A stretch of DNA of 8,402 nucleotides from Deltaproteobacteria bacterium (GTDB taxonomy: Bacteria; UBA10199; DSSB01): assembly GCA_020440745.1 (NCBI GenBank), contig JAGRNM010000051.1, forward strand, positions 1 to 8,402, in the 5' to 3' direction. A program made the position numbers and the translations under genes. The notes below the pieces were generated by a model. It did not search any database and was not told where the DNA came from. It worked only from the letters and a program-made list of their open reading frames with translations. Shown piece by piece: positions 6,362 to 8,402 of the stretch (within the stretch, counting starts at the first letter, position 1; each line of letters opens with the position of its first letter).

Positions 6362-6394
6362 AAAGCCCCGTGATCTTTTTCACGGGGCTTTTTT
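6362..6394 (+). terminator. Strong intrinsic terminator of the groESL operon
   Basis: AAAGCCCCGTGA (6362-6373) pairs perfectly with TCACGGGGCTTT (6380-6391) around a 6-base loop. The stem is 12 bp with a GC core and is followed by a T-run through 6394. It lies 38 bases after the groEL stop and separates the chaperonin operon from the porin-like gene. The T6 and flanking A3 also allow some function in the other direction. Confidence 0.93.
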
Positions 6395-6398
6395 CTTT

Positions 6399-6415
6399 AA
6401 AGCTTTTTAAGCTTT
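6399..6415 (+). repeat. AT-rich inverted repeat behind the groEL terminator
   Basis: AAAGCTT-TTT-AAGCTTT is a perfect 7-bp inverted repeat with a 3-base loop, four bases after the main terminator's T-run. It can also be read as two overlapping AAGCTTTT direct copies. It might be a backup stop or incidental AT-rich DNA. Confidence 0.3.
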
Positions 6416-6420
6416 TATCA

Positions 6421-6509
6421 TTGATTTTTTCTTCAGATATCGCCATGTAGGGGTCACGTTCACGGTTCCCACAAGGGGATTAATTTTAATTTATTTTTTA
6501 AGAATAACT
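6421..6509 (+). promoter_or_regulatory. Leader/promoter region of the porin-like gene
   Basis: After the terminator there are about 100 bases before the porin start, so the gene should have its own promoter. No convincing -35/-10 pair stands out: TTCACG (6459-6464) and TTTAAT (6485-6490) are individually good, but the gap is 20 bases. A tandem TCACG (6454-6458 and 6460-6464, 6-bp period) is followed by a small hairpin TTCCC-ACAA-GGGGA (6466-6479) and then a very AT-rich stretch. Confidence 0.3.
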
Positions 6510-6511
6510 AT

Positions 6512-6516
6512 GGGAG
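6512..6516 (+). promoter_or_regulatory. Ribosome binding site that decides the porin start
   Basis: GGGAG lies five bases upstream of the ATG at 6522. An in-frame ATG at 6510 overlaps this site and has no Shine-Dalgarno of its own. It would also put MGVF in front of a normal signal peptide that starts MKRF. The start at 6522 is therefore preferred. Confidence 0.7.
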
Positions 6517-6521
6517 TTTTC

Positions 6522-8219
6522 ATGAAGCGTTTTGGTTTGCTTTTTATTTTAACAGCTTTTTCCATTAGTTTTTTACCCAAGACACTTTGGTCTTTAGATT
6601 TTTCTGCCCACGGTTATTATCGCTTTGAATTACACTACTCCCATGACCTAGACTTACAAACTCCTTCCAGCTTGCAACAAGGTAACCAATTAGGCAACGA
6701 TCGTTTTGGCAATATCAACTTTGCCGAACAACGTTTTCGTATTGAACCCATCCTTAAAGTTAACGACAACATTAGTTTTCATGGTACCTTGGATATCTTA
6801 GACAATGTGGTCTTTGGTTCCAACGATGTGCAACAGCTTGCCGTCTACAATCCGGTGACCGGTAGCTTAACTCTACCTGGCGGTAGCGGAGCCTTTGGCG
6901 TAACTGGCGGCAGTGCCGGGGATTTAATTACTGGAGGTGGCGGCTCTCTCAATGTACGCAGCATCTACACGGATATTCTTACCCCCATTGGTAAATTTCG
7001 TATCGGTCGCCAACCTAGCAACTGGGGTTTAGGTATTTTTCAAAACGACGGTAAAGGTACCTATGACAAATTTGGCGACTACTTTGATCGACTACTTTAT
7101 TTAGGTAAGTATGATTTTAGAGACACTTCTTCTCTAGCCTTTGCACTTTTGGTGGACTTTGCCTTTGCCGCCCAAGAAGATCCTACTTTAAGTCTTTTAG
7201 AAGGAGCAGTCCCTACCCTAAGTCGCAACACCTATCAGTTTACCGGCGCCTTAATTTATCAAAACAACGTGCATAACTTTGAAATCGGCACCTACACCGG
7301 TGTGCGTCTACGCAATGGTAGCGGCCAAAGAGAGGGCACAGCCTTGGACGCTGATGGCAACGAAATCCCTGGCGCCGTGGATGGAAATACTCGTCTCTGG
7401 TACTTAGACGTTTATGGACGTTGGAAAAATGACCACTACAGCGTGGGCTTAGAATATGTTTTATTAAACGGAAATTTTTCTACCGGCGTGTGTATTGATG
7501 CCATTGCCAACCAACCAGGCTTTGTCAATCCCTTGCCCACTCCTGTTTGTCTAGATGGTTCCAATGATATCTTAGTCAACATGGGTGCTTTAGAAGTAGC
7601 CGGCAAATACGACTTTGGTGGAGAATGGCAATTAAAAACCGGCTTTGCTCAAGGAGACTCTTCCCCTCTTTCTAGCGTCATTACTCAGTTTGGTTTTCGC
7701 AAAGACTACAACATTGCTTTAATGCTTTTTAACATGCCCTTGGGTACCAGCCCAGCCATTCAGCTTAATGGTCAGACCGTACTGGGCAACCAACCCATTA
7801 CCAGCAACCAAGTGAATAACGCCATTTATGCAAGCGCCACCTACGCTCACAACTTTGACATCAGCAACGCCATCCCCCAATCTCAAGGACTTAAAATCGG
7901 CGCGACTGCTGTGACAGCTTTTGCTCCTTCCCGAGTAGTGGACATTGACTTTGGAGAAATTGTAGGTATCTCTACCTTGCCCCGAGTCACCAACCGCAGC
8001 AAATGGTACGGAATGGAGTTTGACGTCTTTGCCGAAGCTAAGTTTTTTGATCATCTCACTTGGAACATCACCGGCGGTGTCTTTTTGCCTGGCGGCGTCT
8101 TTGATATTAAAAACGACGACTTCCAAAACAACGCCATTGGCAATCCTATCAACGCCATCCAGTTTGACCCAGCTAGCATGGCCTACGCTATGAAAACTAC
8201 CTTGTTTATTGAATATTAA
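6522..8219 (+). CDS. Outer-membrane beta-barrel (porin-like) protein
   Basis: The 565-residue product is predicted to sit in the outer membrane as a channel or substrate-specific porin; the substrate is unknown. It opens with a signal peptide (MKRFGLLFILTAFSISFLP, cleavage near residues 24-31). It then has alternating amphipathic strands starting HGYYRFELHYSHD and QRFRIEPILKVNDNISFHG. A conserved-looking block at residues 159-193 (FRIGRQPSNWGLGIFQNDGK, then FGDYFDR) resembles pore-lining or periplasmic-turn segments in uncharacterised deltaproteobacterial porin-like proteins. A Gly-rich segment (residues ~117-143) and a loop holding the only two cysteines (Cys324 and Cys343) look like extracellular loops. 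The C-terminus, TTLFIEY, ends in an aromatic residue as expected for a BAM recognition signal. The gene stands alone behind the groEL terminator. An alginate-export or phosphate-porin type family is possible but not shown. Confidence 0.85.
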   Translation: MKRFGLLFILTAFSISFLPKTLWSLDFSAHGYYRFELHYSHDLDLQTPSSLQQGNQLGNDRFGNINFAEQRFRIEPILKVNDNISFHGTLDILDNVVFGSNDVQQLAVYNPVTGSLTLPGGSGAFGVTGGSAGDLITGGGGSLNVRSIYTDILTPIGKFRIGRQPSNWGLGIFQNDGKGTYDKFGDYFDRLLYLGKYDFRDTSSLAFALLVDFAFAAQEDPTLSLLEGAVPTLSRNTYQFTGALIYQNNVHNFEIGTYTGVRLRNGSGQREGTALDADGNEIPGAVDGNTRLWYLDVYGRWKNDHYSVGLEYVLLNGNFSTGVCIDAIANQPGFVNPLPTPVCLDGSNDILVNMGALEVAGKYDFGGEWQLKTGFAQGDSSPLSSVITQFGFRKDYNIALMLFNMPLGTSPAIQLNGQTVLGNQPITSNQVNNAIYASATYAHNFDISNAIPQSQGLKIGATAVTAFAPSRVVDIDFGEIVGISTLPRVTNRSKWYGMEFDVFAEAKFFDHLTWNITGGVFLPGGVFDIKNDDFQNNAIGNPINAIQFDPASMAYAMKTTLFIEY

Positions 8220-8278
8220 TTTTAAGAAGATTTTTTATTTTAGCCATAGAGCTTCAATAAAATTTTCAAGCTTTCCGC

Positions 8279-8402
8279 CTAGCCTTCATAGGAGGGATAA
8301 AAATTCCGAGGCCAGGCATGGTGGTAAAGTTTTTGTAAAAGCTCCTCACTTAATGCGGGCAAATCGCTAGTGGCTAAATTTTCTTTTACATGCTGAATAG
8401 TA
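8279..8402 (-). CDS. C-terminal 40 residues of a probable aldo/keto reductase, truncated by window edge
   Basis: Read on the minus strand from 8401, an open frame of 40 codons runs to a TAG at 8279-8281 and encodes TIQHVKENLATSDLPALSEE followed by LLQKLYHHAWPRNFYPSYEG. The pattern Q-V-x-E-N-L-A followed by LS-x-E-L-L and a final W-x-R-N-F-Y resembles the C-terminal end of NADPH-dependent aldo/keto reductases. In that family the helix with E-N closes the cofactor site. Only the tail is visible, so the family call is tentative, though coding potential is clear: the residues look ordered and amphipathic, and the stop is followed by AT-rich non-coding DNA. It converges on the porin-like gene with 59 bases between them. 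That gap contains a T-rich stretch and a weak AGCTT/AAGCT repeat, but no clear terminator. Confidence 0.5.
   Translation of the reverse strand, partial: TIQHVKENLATSDLPALSEELLQKLYHHAWPRNFYPSYEG

Noticed and set aside
6445..6450. ATGTAG start-stop minimal upstream frame in the porin leader
   Set aside because: There is no Shine-Dalgarno upstream and the occurrence is expected by chance.
6510..6512. Earlier ATG for the porin-like gene
   Set aside because: It overlaps the GGGAG site that serves the ATG at 6522 and lacks its own Shine-Dalgarno sequence.
7719..8126. 135-codon minus-strand open frame inside the porin-like gene
   Set aside because: It is antisense to a convincing beta-barrel gene, with no recognisable domain and no ribosome binding site; it is a shadow frame.

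Overview
The window looks like a chromosomal segment of a Gram-negative bacterium. It encodes a signal-peptide-bearing outer-membrane beta-barrel protein, a gamma-glutamyltransferase and an exported calcium-repeat protein. Base composition is moderate, in the mid-40s % GC by eye. The tetranucleotide CTAG is common, partly through frequent CTA leucine codons, which is unlike enterobacteria. The style of the GroEL, the porin-like protein and the thrombospondin type 3 (TSP3) repeat protein would suit a deltaproteobacterial or Bdellovibrionota-type lineage. That is inference only; nothing here fixes the taxon.

Layout: (1) 3-1643, plus strand, the 3' part of a gamma-glutamyltranspeptidase gene (ggt), cut by the window edge and followed by a short terminator-like hairpin. 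(2) 1771-4068, minus strand, convergent with ggt: a 765-residue secreted protein with a signal peptide, an N-terminal propeller-like domain, a DUF11/DUF7933-like beta domain, a long Asp-rich TSP3 repeat stalk with paired cysteines, and a C-terminal Gly-Gly-Cys/Arg-rich tail. (3) 4069-4316, a 248-base divergent regulatory region with a candidate groE promoter, a 13-bp palindrome inside that promoter, and a leader hairpin. (4) 4317-6323, the groES-groEL operon, closed by a strong intrinsic terminator at 6362-6394. (5) 6522-8219, plus strand, an outer-membrane beta-barrel (porin-like) protein with its own leader. (6) 8279-8402, minus strand, the last 40 codons of a gene that resembles the C-terminus of an aldo/keto reductase and converges on the porin gene.

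The genes do not form one pathway. GroES/GroEL is a cytoplasmic folding machine. The other recognisable products are envelope or periplasmic: glutathione or gamma-glutamyl peptide turnover, an exported Ca-binding stalk protein, and an outer-membrane channel. No mobile element, CRISPR array, tRNA or rRNA was seen. The points most worth a second look are the TSP3 modules whose cysteines are gained or lost in pairs, the single odd cysteine in a C-terminal sorting-like tail that lacks a membrane helix, and the groE promoter, which carries a non-CIRCE palindrome and a leader hairpin.
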